A stretch of 32,687 nucleotides of DNA from CAYJIX01 sp964370375. GTDB lineage: Bacteria > Desulfobacterota > Desulfovibrionia > Desulfovibrionales > Desulfovibrionaceae. The notes under the pieces are model-generated. The model saw nothing but the letters and a program-made list of their open reading frames with translations, was not told the DNA's origin and ran no database searches. Positions 1-7,462 of the stretch are shown piece after piece. The first letter of the stretch is position 1. Every line of letters begins with the position of its first letter. The stretch is from contig CAYJIX010000022.1 in assembly GCA_964370375.1 (NCBI GenBank), forward strand, positions 1 to 32,687, read 5' to 3'. The translations under genes were made by a program, and so were the position numbers.

Positions 1-104
1 AGCAATTACGCAAATCGAGAGCAGAGATAGGCGAAGAATGAGCCGTACGGATACAAAGAGCAGAGATTGCGAGGAACGAGCAATTACGCAAATCGAGAGC
101 AGAG
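1..104. repeat. Tandem intergenic repeat, about 39-bp units
   Basis: The 26 bases at 1-26 recur exactly at 79-104, a 78-bp period. The 78 bp divide into two diverged half-units of about 40 and 38 bp, each ending in a GAGCAGAG-type stretch followed by a GCGA(A/G)GAA core. A near-inverted pair, GATTGCG and CGCAAATC, suggests each unit can fold. No gene is visible here. The array runs off the left edge, so its copy number is unknown. Confidence 0.75.
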
Positions 105-106
105 CG

Positions 107-175
107 GACGCTTTGGTCCATGCCGTTCTGCAAAACGCCTTCTGACACCCCATACAGCCCTTTTTTAACAGCCTG
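107..175 (-). repeat. Half-copy of a hairpin repeat, overlapping a gene end
   Basis: Read on the minus strand, these 69 bases match 9509-9577 at 60 of 69 positions without gaps. The copy near 9.5 kb continues into a second, complementary half. Here that half is missing and the tandem repeat at 1-104 takes its place. The outer end overlaps the last codons and the TAA of the glycerate kinase gene (stop at 165-167). Confidence 0.75.
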
Positions 176-1292
176 CCCCAAGTATCCTACAAAGCCGCTC
201 AACAGCATCAGCGTACAACATTTCTGACTGCGCCATAACCTCGTCAAGCGTGGACACCTGACGAATACAGCTGATAACGCTTGTAATACCTGCATCATAT
301 ATGGCTTCGTAGCCATCTTCAATGCCGCCGACAATGGCAAAGCAGGGGATATTGTGTTTTTTACACGCCATGCCAACGCCATAGGCAACTTTGCCCTGTG
401 CAGATTGCGCGTCCATGCGCCCTTCGCCTGTAAGCACAAAATCTGCGTCACAAATGGTGTTTTCAAAATCAATCAGGTCAAGAATAGTGCTGATGCCCGA
501 ACGAAGTTCAGCCTTGGTAAAGGCCAAAAAAGCAGCACCCAAACCGCCGGCAGCTCCTGCGCCAGGTGTATCTATAACCGTGCCGTACTTTTTTTCCACA
601 AGGCTATACAAGTGTCGCAAACCTTGTTCAAGAAAATCAATATCTTCTGCTGTGGCCCCTTTTTGTTTGCCAAAAACCTTGGTGGCTCCATTATCCCCAA
701 GCAAAGGATTGGTAACATCGCACATGATCGTGATGTTAGCCTGTTGCACCTTAGGGTTAAGCCGCGAGGCATCAATGGTCGCAATGCGCAAAAAATGTTC
801 GGGGAAAGGAGGCACTTCGTTGTTGTTTGCATCCAAAAACCGCACCCCAAGGGCAGAAAGCATGCCAAGGCCCCCATCATTGGTGGCACTTCCGCCAATG
901 CCCATATACAATGATGTGCAGCCGCGCTCTATGGCGTTAAGGATAAGTTCGCCCGTGCCAAAGGTGTTGAGCTTGCGAATACTGCGTTTTTCATCCGATA
1001 CAAGGGTGATTCCGGACGCAGCGGCCATTTCTAAAACCGCGCTATCCTCGTTCAAGACGCCGTATTCTGCTTGTATTTGTTCGTAAGCCGGACTGTGCAC
1101 CGTTGTGTGTATTTTTTTACCCTTAACGTTTTGCAATAAAGCTGCCACAGTGCCTTCACCACCGTCTGCCATGGCAATTTTTACAACATCTAACGGTGAA
1201 AAAAACGTACGGGCAACACGTTCTGCCACGTCCGCAAGGGCAGTGCTTGAAAGTGAACCTTTAAAGGAATCTGAAGCAATAACGATTTTCAT
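165..1292 (-). CDS. Glycerate kinase (GlxK/GarK family)
   Basis: Predicted cytoplasmic kinase that phosphorylates D-glycerate with ATP, giving 2- or 3-phosphoglycerate for glycolysis. Family features seen: the N-terminal KIVIASDSFKGSLSS, then MADGGEGTV, GIGGSATNDGGLGML, PGAGAAGGLGAAF and LTGEGRMDAQ near the C-terminus. The length of 375 aa is usual for the family. I chose the ATG at 1290-1292 because AGGGG sits six bases upstream; longer in-frame starts exist but lack a placed ribosome site. A divergent TRAP transporter begins 356 bp away, suggesting uptake and phosphorylation of the same acid. The last codons overlap a repeat element. The family is clear; which glycerate carbon is phosphorylated is not. 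Confidence 0.92.
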   Translation of the reverse strand: MKIVIASDSFKGSLSSTALADVAERVARTFFSPLDVVKIAMADGGEGTVAALLQNVKGKKIHTTVHSPAYEQIQAEYGVLNEDSAVLEMAAASGITLVSDEKRSIRKLNTFGTGELILNAIERGCTSLYMGIGGSATNDGGLGMLSALGVRFLDANNNEVPPFPEHFLRIATIDASRLNPKVQQANITIMCDVTNPLLGDNGATKVFGKQKGATAEDIDFLEQGLRHLYSLVEKKYGTVIDTPGAGAAGGLGAAFLAFTKAELRSGISTILDLIDFENTICDADFVLTGEGRMDAQSAQGKVAYGVGMACKKHNIPCFAIVGGIEDGYEAIYDAGITSVISCIRQVSTLDEVMAQSEMLYADAVERLCRILGAGC

Positions 1293-1324
1293 GAACATCC
1301 CCTGTGTACAGTCTGTTAAAAAGA

Positions 1325-1352
1325 TGATTATGCGACAAGGCTTGTATGTCAA
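1325..1352 (-). promoter_or_regulatory. Promoter of glycerate kinase with internal palindrome
   Basis: On the minus strand there is a perfect -35 TTGACA (1347-1352), a 16-bp spacer and a -10-like TAATCA (1325-1330). The predicted start leaves a leader of roughly 26 nt before the ATG. The spacer holds the palindrome ACAAGGCTTGT (1335-1345), an operator candidate between the two boxes. Prediction from sequence only. Confidence 0.5.
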
Positions 1353-1514
1353 CACAAAAAAAGGCTCAAAAAAAGCTTTTCTAAAGCCCTTTCATTCAAC
1401 AATGTCAAGCCTATGAGGCAAAGAGGCTCCTTGTTAAGTTTGTGAAAAAACACACAACAAAGCACTTTGCCGCATCTAACAAAAACAGTCACTTACAAAA
1501 ACAGGGGAAAGCTT

Positions 1515-1528
1515 TTGACTTTAGTCAA
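1515..1528. promoter_or_regulatory. FNR/HcpR-like palindrome upstream of dctP
   Basis: TTGACTTTAGTCAA has perfect 6-bp arms and reads as TTGAC-N4-GTCAA, the spacing of Crp/Fnr-family boxes (FNR: TTGAT-N4-ATCAA). Its centre lies about 45 bp upstream of the start predicted from the promoter at 1532-1560, near a class II activator position. The remainder of 1293-1648 holds only the two promoters and AT-rich sequence. Confidence 0.45.
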
Positions 1529-1531
1529 TTT

Positions 1532-1560
1532 TTTATATATTGGTATTCATTAGCTAGAAT
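1532..1560 (+). promoter_or_regulatory. Candidate sigma70-type promoter of dctPQM
   Basis: A weak -35 TTTATA (1532-1537), a 17-bp spacer and a good -10 TAGAAT (1555-1560) precede dctP, giving a leader of about 80 nt. The weak -35 fits a promoter that needs an activator at the palindrome upstream. An alternative using TTGACT (1515-1520) and TATATT has a short 15-bp spacer. Confidence 0.35.
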
Positions 1561-1648
1561 TATGGCAGATCTTAGAATACCATCTCGTAACGCGCAGTAT
1601 TCAACATTTCACAACGGGGTATCCCACAAACCAATCGAGGATTGTCTA

Positions 1649-2692
1649 ATGACTTGGAGTGTCTTAAAATCTGTTATTGGAACAGCTGCTCTTATGATCA
1701 GCCTTGTCACGCCTGCCTTTGCTGCTGACTACACCTTCACCTATTCCACCCACGCCACAGAAAACAGCTTTCGTGGACAAGCTGAGCTTGTATATCTGGA
1801 AGAAGTAAAAAAACTGTCCGGCGGCAAGGTCGATTTTAAAATCTTTTGGGGTTCAAGCCTTATGAGCGGCCCTGAAGTGCTTAACGCTGTTTCAAGCTCC
1901 ATTGTGGATACAGGCGTTGTAAACCCCAACTATCACCCCAAAGAATTGCTTGTCAGCAACGCATTGTCCTTGATTCAAGAACCTGTGGGCAAATACACCA
2001 ACCTTTTGGATTATTTCTACACAGCCTATGATGAAATTCCTGATTTGAAAGCAGAACTTGACAAATATAACAACGAAGTGCTTTTCATGTACGGCGTCAT
2101 GCCCATGACCTTTATTTCCACCCAAGAGATGACCTCCATATACAACCTTAAAGGCCAAAAAGCCCGTACCGCCGTGCGTTGGATCTTCCCCCTTATGCAG
2201 GAAATCGGCGCTCAGCCCGTATCAGTACCTTGGGCAGACCTTAACATGGCACTTCAAACAAAGGTTATTGACACAGTGTTTACCAACCTTGACTCCATCC
2301 ACATGGCAAAGTTGGACGAAGCTGCTCCCAACGTGTTGATTTATGAAGGCTTTCTGCCCACATCCACCTACTTTATGACCATGAACAAGGACAAGTTCAA
2401 AAGCTTGCCCAAAGACATTCAAGACGCTTTCTTAAACGCCGGCAAACCTGCTAAAGAAAAGCTTATCACCATTTATGACAAAGAATATCAAGCTGTTGTT
2501 GATGCACAGAAGAAACTTGGCTACAAAGTAAACTTTGTAAGCAAAAAAGATTCCGACGAGTGGGTAAAACTGTCCGGCATTGAGAAAAACAACGCCCAAT
2601 GGATTGAAGAAGCCACAAAAGCCGGTGTTAAAGATGCCAAAACAACCTTGGACAAAGTATATTCCATCTTTAACAAAACCAAGCAACAATAA
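1649..2692 (+). CDS. dctP: TRAP transporter solute-binding protein, DctP family
   Basis: Periplasmic receptor of a TRAP importer; it binds an organic acid and hands it to the DctQM membrane complex. The first 26 residues form a signal peptide (Lys7, hydrophobic core, then AFA-A before ADYTF). The mature part has the DctP fold, with the conserved Arg region GQKARTAVRW that normally binds the substrate carboxylate, then WADLNMALQTKVID. Length is 347 aa. I chose the ATG at 1649 because CGAGG lies eight bases upstream and the signal peptide starts there; an upstream extension to 1442 is AT-rich and not secretory. It is followed by dctQ and dctM. The divergent glycerate kinase hints at glycerate or a similar acid as ligand. 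Confidence 0.93.
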   Translation: MTWSVLKSVIGTAALMISLVTPAFAADYTFTYSTHATENSFRGQAELVYLEEVKKLSGGKVDFKIFWGSSLMSGPEVLNAVSSSIVDTGVVNPNYHPKELLVSNALSLIQEPVGKYTNLLDYFYTAYDEIPDLKAELDKYNNEVLFMYGVMPMTFISTQEMTSIYNLKGQKARTAVRWIFPLMQEIGAQPVSVPWADLNMALQTKVIDTVFTNLDSIHMAKLDEAAPNVLIYEGFLPTSTYFMTMNKDKFKSLPKDIQDAFLNAGKPAKEKLITIYDKEYQAVVDAQKKLGYKVNFVSKKDSDEWVKLSGIEKNNAQWIEEATKAGVKDAKTTLDKVYSIFNKTKQQ

Positions 2693-2724
2693 CAACGTAT
2701 CTTGAAAAGTTGCTTGGTTGTAGC

Positions 2725-2840
2725 TGCAAAAAAGCTTGATTTTGCTTTATAAGCATGCCTTTTTTGCACAGGTACAAAGCAATGCAGCTCGACTTTTAAC
2801 AGCCTGCCCTTACCAGTGTATAACAACCTGATAAGGGCAG
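2725..2840 (+). terminator. Two stem-loops between dctP and dctQ
   Basis: Stem-loop 1 (2725-2768) pairs TGCAAAAAAG with CCTTTTTTGCA. Stem-loop 2 has 13-nt arms at 2804-2816 and 2828-2840 that pair at 12 positions. A run of five T follows only about ten bases later, so stop of transcription would be partial. In TRAP operons the binding protein is usually needed in excess over the permease; such hairpins could protect the dctP message or attenuate read-through. Confidence 0.5.
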
Positions 2841-2866
2841 ACTCATACTCTTTTTAGGAAGGTAAC

Positions 2867-3367
2867 GTGAACCTCATTACCAGATTGAACCGCATCCTGG
2901 CTGAATCGTGCGGATATATATTATTTTTGGTTACGATCTTGGTTGCTCTTGAAGTTGTGTTGCGCAATTTTGGCTTTATGGTGTTTGGCATCATCGAGCT
3001 TGCCGTATACCTTGTCATTGCAGCCGTTTTTTTTGGGCTTGGCCATTGTGAAGAAAAAGATGAACACGTGCGCATCACCTTATTGTTGTCGCGTGTAAAT
3101 CCCAAATGTCGCCATTTTATGCGCATTTTTGCTGCCCTTTGCACCTTAACTGCCATGATCTACGCATCATACGCCAGTATTTTAAGCGTGATGAAATCAA
3201 TCAGAGGGAGCGAGGCCATCATGGCAAACACAACGCCCATGTACGCCTGGCCTGCAAGAATGGCCATTACTATTGGCCTTGTAATGTTTTGTCTGCAACT
3301 TGTTTTGACAATTATCCATGAATATAAACTGTCTCGCAGCGTCGGTGCAGACACTTTGGAGAAATAA
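2867..3367 (+). CDS. dctQ: TRAP transporter small permease, DctQ family
   Basis: Small membrane subunit of the tripartite transporter, 166 aa with four predicted hydrophobic segments: about residues 13-35, 43-62, 84-106 and 125-147. The loop after segment two carries CEEKDEHVRI, typical of the family. The start is GTG at 2867, four bases after a strong AGGAAGG. The gene ends two bases before dctM, so the pair is probably translationally coupled. DctQ supports the large permease and contacts the loaded DctP. The family is clear from topology and position; the substrate is not. Confidence 0.88.
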   Translation: MNLITRLNRILAESCGYILFLVTILVALEVVLRNFGFMVFGIIELAVYLVIAAVFFGLGHCEEKDEHVRITLLLSRVNPKCRHFMRIFAALCTLTAMIYASYASILSVMKSIRGSEAIMANTTPMYAWPARMAITIGLVMFCLQLVLTIIHEYKLSRSVGADTLEK

Positions 3368-3369
3368 CG

Positions 3370-4701
3370 GTGGATTTCGCACAACTTGGCATTTATGGCA
3401 TGCTCGGTCTACTGGTGCTTTTAGCCCTTGGTCTTCCGCTTGCTGCCTGCTTTCTTATAACCGGTGTTCTTGGCCTTATGTGGATTTTGCCAACCTCTGC
3501 TGTTACGGCCTTGGTTGGTGAAACCCTTTACACATCCATTGCTTCGCCAACCTTTACCGTGCTGCCTCTTTTTATCCTTATGGGGGCCCTTGCAGCTAGA
3601 GGCGGTTTTGCCAAACAAGCCTTTGACGGCGTGTACATCATGTTTGCACGGGTGCCGGCATCACTTGCCATTGCCTCATCTTTTGGCAGTGCTTTTTTTG
3701 CCGCTATTTGTGGTTCGTCCATGGCAACGGCCTCGGTTTTTGGTAAAGTGGCCTACCCGGCAATGACTGAACGAAACTATGATAAAACCTTTGCCCTTGG
3801 CAGTATTGCTTCCTCAGGAACGTTTGCTTGTATGATTCCGCCAAGCGGCATGTTCATTTTGTTTGGCCTTTTTACAGGACAATCCATTGCCACCTTGTTC
3901 ATTGCAGGGATCGTCCCGGGCGTTTTAACGGCCTGCGTGTATTCTTTATCCATGTACTTAAGGGCCAAGAAAAACCCCATCCTTGCCCCCATCGCAAGGG
4001 AAGAATACGACGTCACCATCCCCCAAAGGATCACCGCTGCCTTTTCGTTATGGCCCATCATCCTTATTGGCGGAGGGGTTACTGTGGGGCTTTACACAGG
4101 CTTTTTTACCCCAACGGAAGCTGGGGCTGTGGGCACCCTTGGAACCCTTATTTTTGGCTTGTGTAACAACACGTTGCGCTCAGCATCTGCCATTAAAAGC
4201 GCGTTGCGTGAATCGGCAAGCACAGCCACCATGCTGATTTTTATCATCATTACGGCCCTTATTTTCAGCAGATTTTTAGCCTTAACCCAATTGCCCATGG
4301 AATTGGCAGACTTTTTACAGGCATGGGAAGTGCCCCGCCTTGTGATCCTTATCAGCATCTTGGTTTTATGGTTCATTTTAGGCATGTTCATGGCGCAAGC
4401 GGCTGTTTTTGCCTTAACCTTGCCCATCCTCTTTCCCATTATTTTAAAAGTTGGCTATGATCCCATCTGGTTTTGTATCATTGCCATGAAATTGAACGAA
4501 ATTGCAGGGGTAAGCCCTCCTGTTGGCCTTAACGCCTTTAGCCTTGCAGGAGCTGTCACGGGAAAAGATGACGATGTGACCATTGAATCCATTTATAAAG
4601 GGTGTTTTCCCTTTATATTTTGTGACATTGTGATTTTAATAATGCTCTTTATCTTCCCCGAGATAGTTACATTTTTACCAAACCTTATGTTAGCAGGCTA
4701 A
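3370..4701 (+). CDS. dctM: TRAP transporter large permease, DctM family
   Basis: Main transport subunit, 443 aa with about 12 hydrophobic segments; an ion-coupled, usually Na+-driven, symporter in the inner membrane. Family features seen: the N-terminal LLVLLALGLPLAACFLITG, PLFILMGALAARGG, GSSMATASVFGKVAYPAM, TPTEAGAVG and, near the end, EIAGVSPPVGLNAF. It starts with GTG at 3370, directly behind dctQ. A large inverted repeat begins at the last base of the stop codon and probably ends the transcript. Confidence 0.93.
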   Translation: MDFAQLGIYGMLGLLVLLALGLPLAACFLITGVLGLMWILPTSAVTALVGETLYTSIASPTFTVLPLFILMGALAARGGFAKQAFDGVYIMFARVPASLAIASSFGSAFFAAICGSSMATASVFGKVAYPAMTERNYDKTFALGSIASSGTFACMIPPSGMFILFGLFTGQSIATLFIAGIVPGVLTACVYSLSMYLRAKKNPILAPIAREEYDVTIPQRITAAFSLWPIILIGGGVTVGLYTGFFTPTEAGAVGTLGTLIFGLCNNTLRSASAIKSALRESASTATMLIFIIITALIFSRFLALTQLPMELADFLQAWEVPRLVILISILVLWFILGMFMAQAAVFALTLPILFPIILKVGYDPIWFCIIAMKLNEIAGVSPPVGLNAFSLAGAVTGKDDDVTIESIYKGCFPFIFCDIVILIMLFIFPEIVTFLPNLMLAG

Positions 4702-4828
4702 CAGGCTGTCCCAAAAGCACCGTCTACTGCTTCAGTGGTACATCTTAATCGGGTCATGGGGGGAAGAACCCCACTCCCCTCTTAAAATGTACCACTTCAT
4801 TGTATCCAGCACTTTTGGGACAGCCTGT
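4701..4828 (+). repeat. Giant hairpin element directly after dctM
   Basis: Outer arms of 17 bp pair perfectly (4701-4717 with 4812-4828) and start with ACAGGCTGTCCC. Inner arms at 4734-4748 and 4782-4796 pair at 14 of 15 positions. The whole 128 nt can fold into one long stem. It overlaps the last base of the dctM stop, so it can act as a terminator. Its ends resemble those of the hairpin after htpG, but its interior does not. Confidence 0.7.
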
Positions 4829-5220
4829 CCTTAATGGAGAGTTGAAAAAAGACTGTGTACTAGCTCACAGGATGTGGATGTGCCGCGCAGTAAAGCAAGG
4901 CTTTTGTACAGTAAAAAACACAGTCTACTGCTTAGTATCAATAAAAACGNNNNNNNNNNNNNNNNNNNNNNNNNNNNNNNNNNNNNNNNNNNNNNNNNNN
5001 NNNNNNNNNNNNNNNNNNNNNNNNNNNNNNNNNNNNNNNNNNNNNNNNNAAAAACGCGCTTCCACAGTACAAAAAATCATTTCAAGGTGCTAGGCTCTAG
5101 TTGTGTTAAATATGTAAACGCAGTTGATACATTAAATAATGCAAAATCATTTATAAAACATATTGTAATTTATAACAAATTGTTTTTTAGAAAAATACTC
5201 TTTGCTTGATGTCACTTTTA
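4829..5220. other. Gene-free AT-rich spacer with an assembly gap
   Basis: I see no supported gene here. The 100 N at 4950-5049 are a scaffold gap of unknown true length. The heptamer AAAAACG stands immediately before the gap and again one base after it, which may mean that the contig ends share a short repeat. GTCTACTGCTT occurs at both 4722 and 4923. Open frames through the gap are artefacts. Confidence 0.7.
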
Positions 5221-5389
5221 AAGACATGGACTGCCACGTCATGCCGCACACACTCTTTTTGTTGTATGTGATAATGGGGCGGCATTTCCTCGCAGTGACT
5301 TTGTGTGTCACCGTAAGTCACTGCGAGGAGGTGGCGCCGCTATTTACTCAACCAATGAAAAGAGTCGACATCGACGTGGCAGTCCATGC
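5221..5389. repeat. Nested inverted-repeat element (MITE-like)
   Basis: Perfect 16-bp outer arms, CATGGACTGCCACGTC (5225-5240) and its complement (5373-5388), extend a few bases with one mismatch. Inside lies a second perfect 14-bp pair, CCTCGCAGTGACTT (5288-5301) with 5315-5328, around a 13-nt loop. No transposase is present. The layout resembles a small non-autonomous mobile element or a structured intergenic repeat. The inner TCACTGCGAGGAG resembles ATTGCGAGGAACGAG in the repeat at the left edge. Confidence 0.65.
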
Positions 5390-5477
5390 CTTTTATATTT
5401 TATCCGAAGAACTCAAAATACATACTTAAAGCACCTAAAGCCAAATGTTATCATGTTTTGCAGCACCGATATTGCGA

Positions 5478-6491
5478 TCACACTTTTTCATGCCCAAAGC
5501 GCCCCATAGAGGCGTCAAGATAGGCCTGACGTAACAAAGGATCCCCCAAGGCGTTGGCCTGTAATAAATACAGCATGCGCAGCCATGAGCGGCGAATTTT
5601 TTCAGCCTTGCCACGGCGGATTTGCGCTATATCTTTGGGCAGGCGGCGCACAAAATCTGTAAGCAACGTGGCCCTGTGGATGCTTCTGTGGGTTTGATCA
5701 ATGCTATGCAGGCCGTTTTTGGCAAGGATTGTACGAAGGGGCGGCGCGTCAAGGGCTTGCAAAACGGCCTTTGCCGCATCGTCTACATCGTCTGCCCTAT
5801 AGGTAAGAAGGTCAACACCCGGTGTAAAAAGTTCTGTCAAGCCATGACCGATGTGCGGCGTTACAAGACACGATCCGCAGCCAAGGGCCTCAAATACACG
5901 AAAATTCAAATCCCCAAGCTCACAATAATTGAGCACAACACGGCTTTGCGGATAGAGCGATGCATAATCGCCTTGGGTTACGTGCAAAGTAACCGAATGC
6001 CTGGCCAAACGCTCTTGCAAAGCTTCTAAAAATACTTTGCGTTTAGGGGTGCGCACAGCATCAACAGTGCCCACAAAAAGAACGTCCCATTCTAGGGCTT
6101 TTTCTTTTGGGCTGGCATGGTTAGGCGCAAAAGGCGGAAACCAACAAATCCGTTCATCAGGCAATTCCATGCCTGTAAATTCTGCCATGTCATCACGTAA
6201 ACTGACAAGGCAGGCATCAAAACCTTGCGCGTACCACGGCAAATAACTATGAATGTGCGTATCCACCGCATACAAAACCGTAAGGCAAGGAAAATCCTCT
6301 ACGCCAAGCACAAAAGGTGGCCTGCTTTTATCAGCCACCACAAGCACATGAGGCACAAATCCTGCCAAGTCCACAAGGTCATGCCAGCCATAGACCGCCA
6401 CATGCTCAAAATTGTACGTGGCTACATTCCAGCCGCACTCTTTAAGAGTGTCGGCAAAAAAAGGGCTTCCTATCCACAAGAGATTTCGCAC
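5478..6491 (-). CDS. CgeB-like glycosyltransferase family protein
   Basis: Probable cytoplasmic glycosyltransferase of the GT-B type related to spore-coat CgeB. The C-terminal half carries the fold's donor-site region: DVLFVGTVDAVRTPKR, then SRVVLNYCELGDLNFRVFEALGCGSCLVTP with the family's (R/N)-x-FE-A-GCG pattern, and a downstream LTYRADDVDDAAK segment. The N-terminal half is a diverged Rossmann domain (LLWIGSPFF at the start). Length is 337 aa. The start is GTG at 6489-6491 with AAGGAG five bases upstream, inside the tail of the preceding racemase gene (14-bp gap), so the two are co-transcribed. Donor and acceptor are unknown; the role may be modification of a surface or flagellar glycan. 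Confidence 0.75.
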   Translation of the reverse strand: MRNLLWIGSPFFADTLKECGWNVATYNFEHVAVYGWHDLVDLAGFVPHVLVVADKSRPPFVLGVEDFPCLTVLYAVDTHIHSYLPWYAQGFDACLVSLRDDMAEFTGMELPDERICWFPPFAPNHASPKEKALEWDVLFVGTVDAVRTPKRKVFLEALQERLARHSVTLHVTQGDYASLYPQSRVVLNYCELGDLNFRVFEALGCGSCLVTPHIGHGLTELFTPGVDLLTYRADDVDDAAKAVLQALDAPPLRTILAKNGLHSIDQTHRSIHRATLLTDFVRRLPKDIAQIRRGKAEKIRRSWLRMLYLLQANALGDPLLRQAYLDASMGRFGHEKV

Positions 6492-6505
6492 GATAACTCC
6501 TTGCC

Positions 6506-7333
6506 CTACGCTTCATCTTGAAGACAATACACGCTAGCAATGCCTTCTGCCACCACACGCACCGGCCCACTAACCCAAGCTTGCCACGGCAAAGCACTAT
6601 CCTTTGTAAAATCAACTGTAAGGCTGTCTTTGCTTGGCTGCACAAACGTATGAGATAACGACATAGGCTTACAAAGAGCCCTTACACAAGCGGCAGCCAG
6701 GGTTCCTGATCCGCACGCGCTCTCTTCACACAACGAAGCCGTATGCCGAACCCACACAACAGGGTCAATGGCCGTATCTGTCATCCAAATAACGCCTGCC
6801 GCGTCCAAATCCTTTAATTGATACTGCGCAAGGAGCGCGTCTGCGGTATGCGTTCTGCGCGGCGCACCCATACAATCAGGTTCAGCAGCAACGACTAAAT
6901 GCGTTATGCCGGGCATGCTCACAATCCATGTGCTGTTATCAAGCTCTTGTACCTTTGGCTGTGCATCAAGGCACACAGCTGCCGTGTACGAGCCTTTATC
7001 ACCCTTAACGCGCACGTTGAGCGGCAACAAGGCACCTGAAACCTTAACCTGTCCGCTTTGCCAACCTGTGGCGCTGTCCGTCTGCAAAAGGTTCAAAGAC
7101 GCCATGAACACCGCCATGGAGCGCGTTGCATTGATGCAAAATTCGCCGCCCATCATGATAAGCTCAGGCTGCGTATCTGTGTAGGCATAGCCCACTTGCT
7201 CAGCATGAAGGTGCAGCACGTCCATGAGCTCTAAGGCAACCTTTGCCCTCTTGTCTTGGTCAAATGCCACATTGGGGATTAGGATGGTCGGGTTGCCGCC
7301 CGGCGTGTATTTTATAAAAGGTATTTCGCGCAT
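6506..7333 (-). CDS. DapF-fold amino-acid racemase, CntK-like
   Basis: A 275-aa, cofactor-independent racemase/epimerase of the diaminopimelate epimerase fold with two catalytic cysteines: Cys66 in MGGEFCINATRS and Cys207 in ESACGSGT. Automatic annotation would call it dapF. From memory, however, the N-terminus KYTPGGNPTILI, the segment EQVGY, the (G)GEFCxNAT motif and KVSG match staphylococcal histidine racemase CntK better than DapF, which has GLGNDF and CGNGARC. The residue after Cys66 is Ile where Gly is usual. It starts at ATG 7331-7333 with GAGG close upstream and is followed by a glycosyltransferase gene. No CntL or CntM partner lies in the window, so metallophore synthesis is not supported here; histidine or another amino acid may be the substrate. 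Confidence 0.75.
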   Translation of the reverse strand: MREIPFIKYTPGGNPTILIPNVAFDQDKRAKVALELMDVLHLHAEQVGYAYTDTQPELIMMGGEFCINATRSMAVFMASLNLLQTDSATGWQSGQVKVSGALLPLNVRVKGDKGSYTAAVCLDAQPKVQELDNSTWIVSMPGITHLVVAAEPDCMGAPRRTHTADALLAQYQLKDLDAAGVIWMTDTAIDPVVWVRHTASLCEESACGSGTLAAACVRALCKPMSLSHTFVQPSKDSLTVDFTKDSALPWQAWVSGPVRVVAEGIASVYCLQDEA

Positions 7334-7402
7334 ACAGCCTCACAGATGCTTCACTGCAAAAATTTTTACCATGAACCTACGCAAGATGCAAACAAAGGTG
7401 GG

Positions 7403-7430
7403 TTTACATTTCTAAAAAACATCCTATGTT
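7403..7430 (+). promoter_or_regulatory. Promoter of htpG
   Basis: TTTACA (7403-7408), a 16-bp spacer and TATGTT (7425-7430) make a reasonable sigma70-type promoter, giving a leader of about 80 nt. I see neither a CIRCE element nor a clear sigma32 box, so heat control would have to work another way. Confidence 0.45.
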
Positions 7431-7462
7431 GTGTAACAAGCCGATAAGGATTATTGCATGGG

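Noticed and set aside
354..1086. Long plus-strand frames within the glycerate kinase gene
   Set aside because: They are shadows of a clearly identified gene on the other strand.
4800..5430. Several plus-strand open frames around the first gap
   Set aside because: They run through N bases or lie inside inverted repeats, have no ribosome site and no recognisable protein features.
6506..7333. Calling the racemase gene dapF
   Set aside because: The active-site and N-terminal motifs fit CntK-type racemases better, and diaminopimelate specificity cannot be shown.
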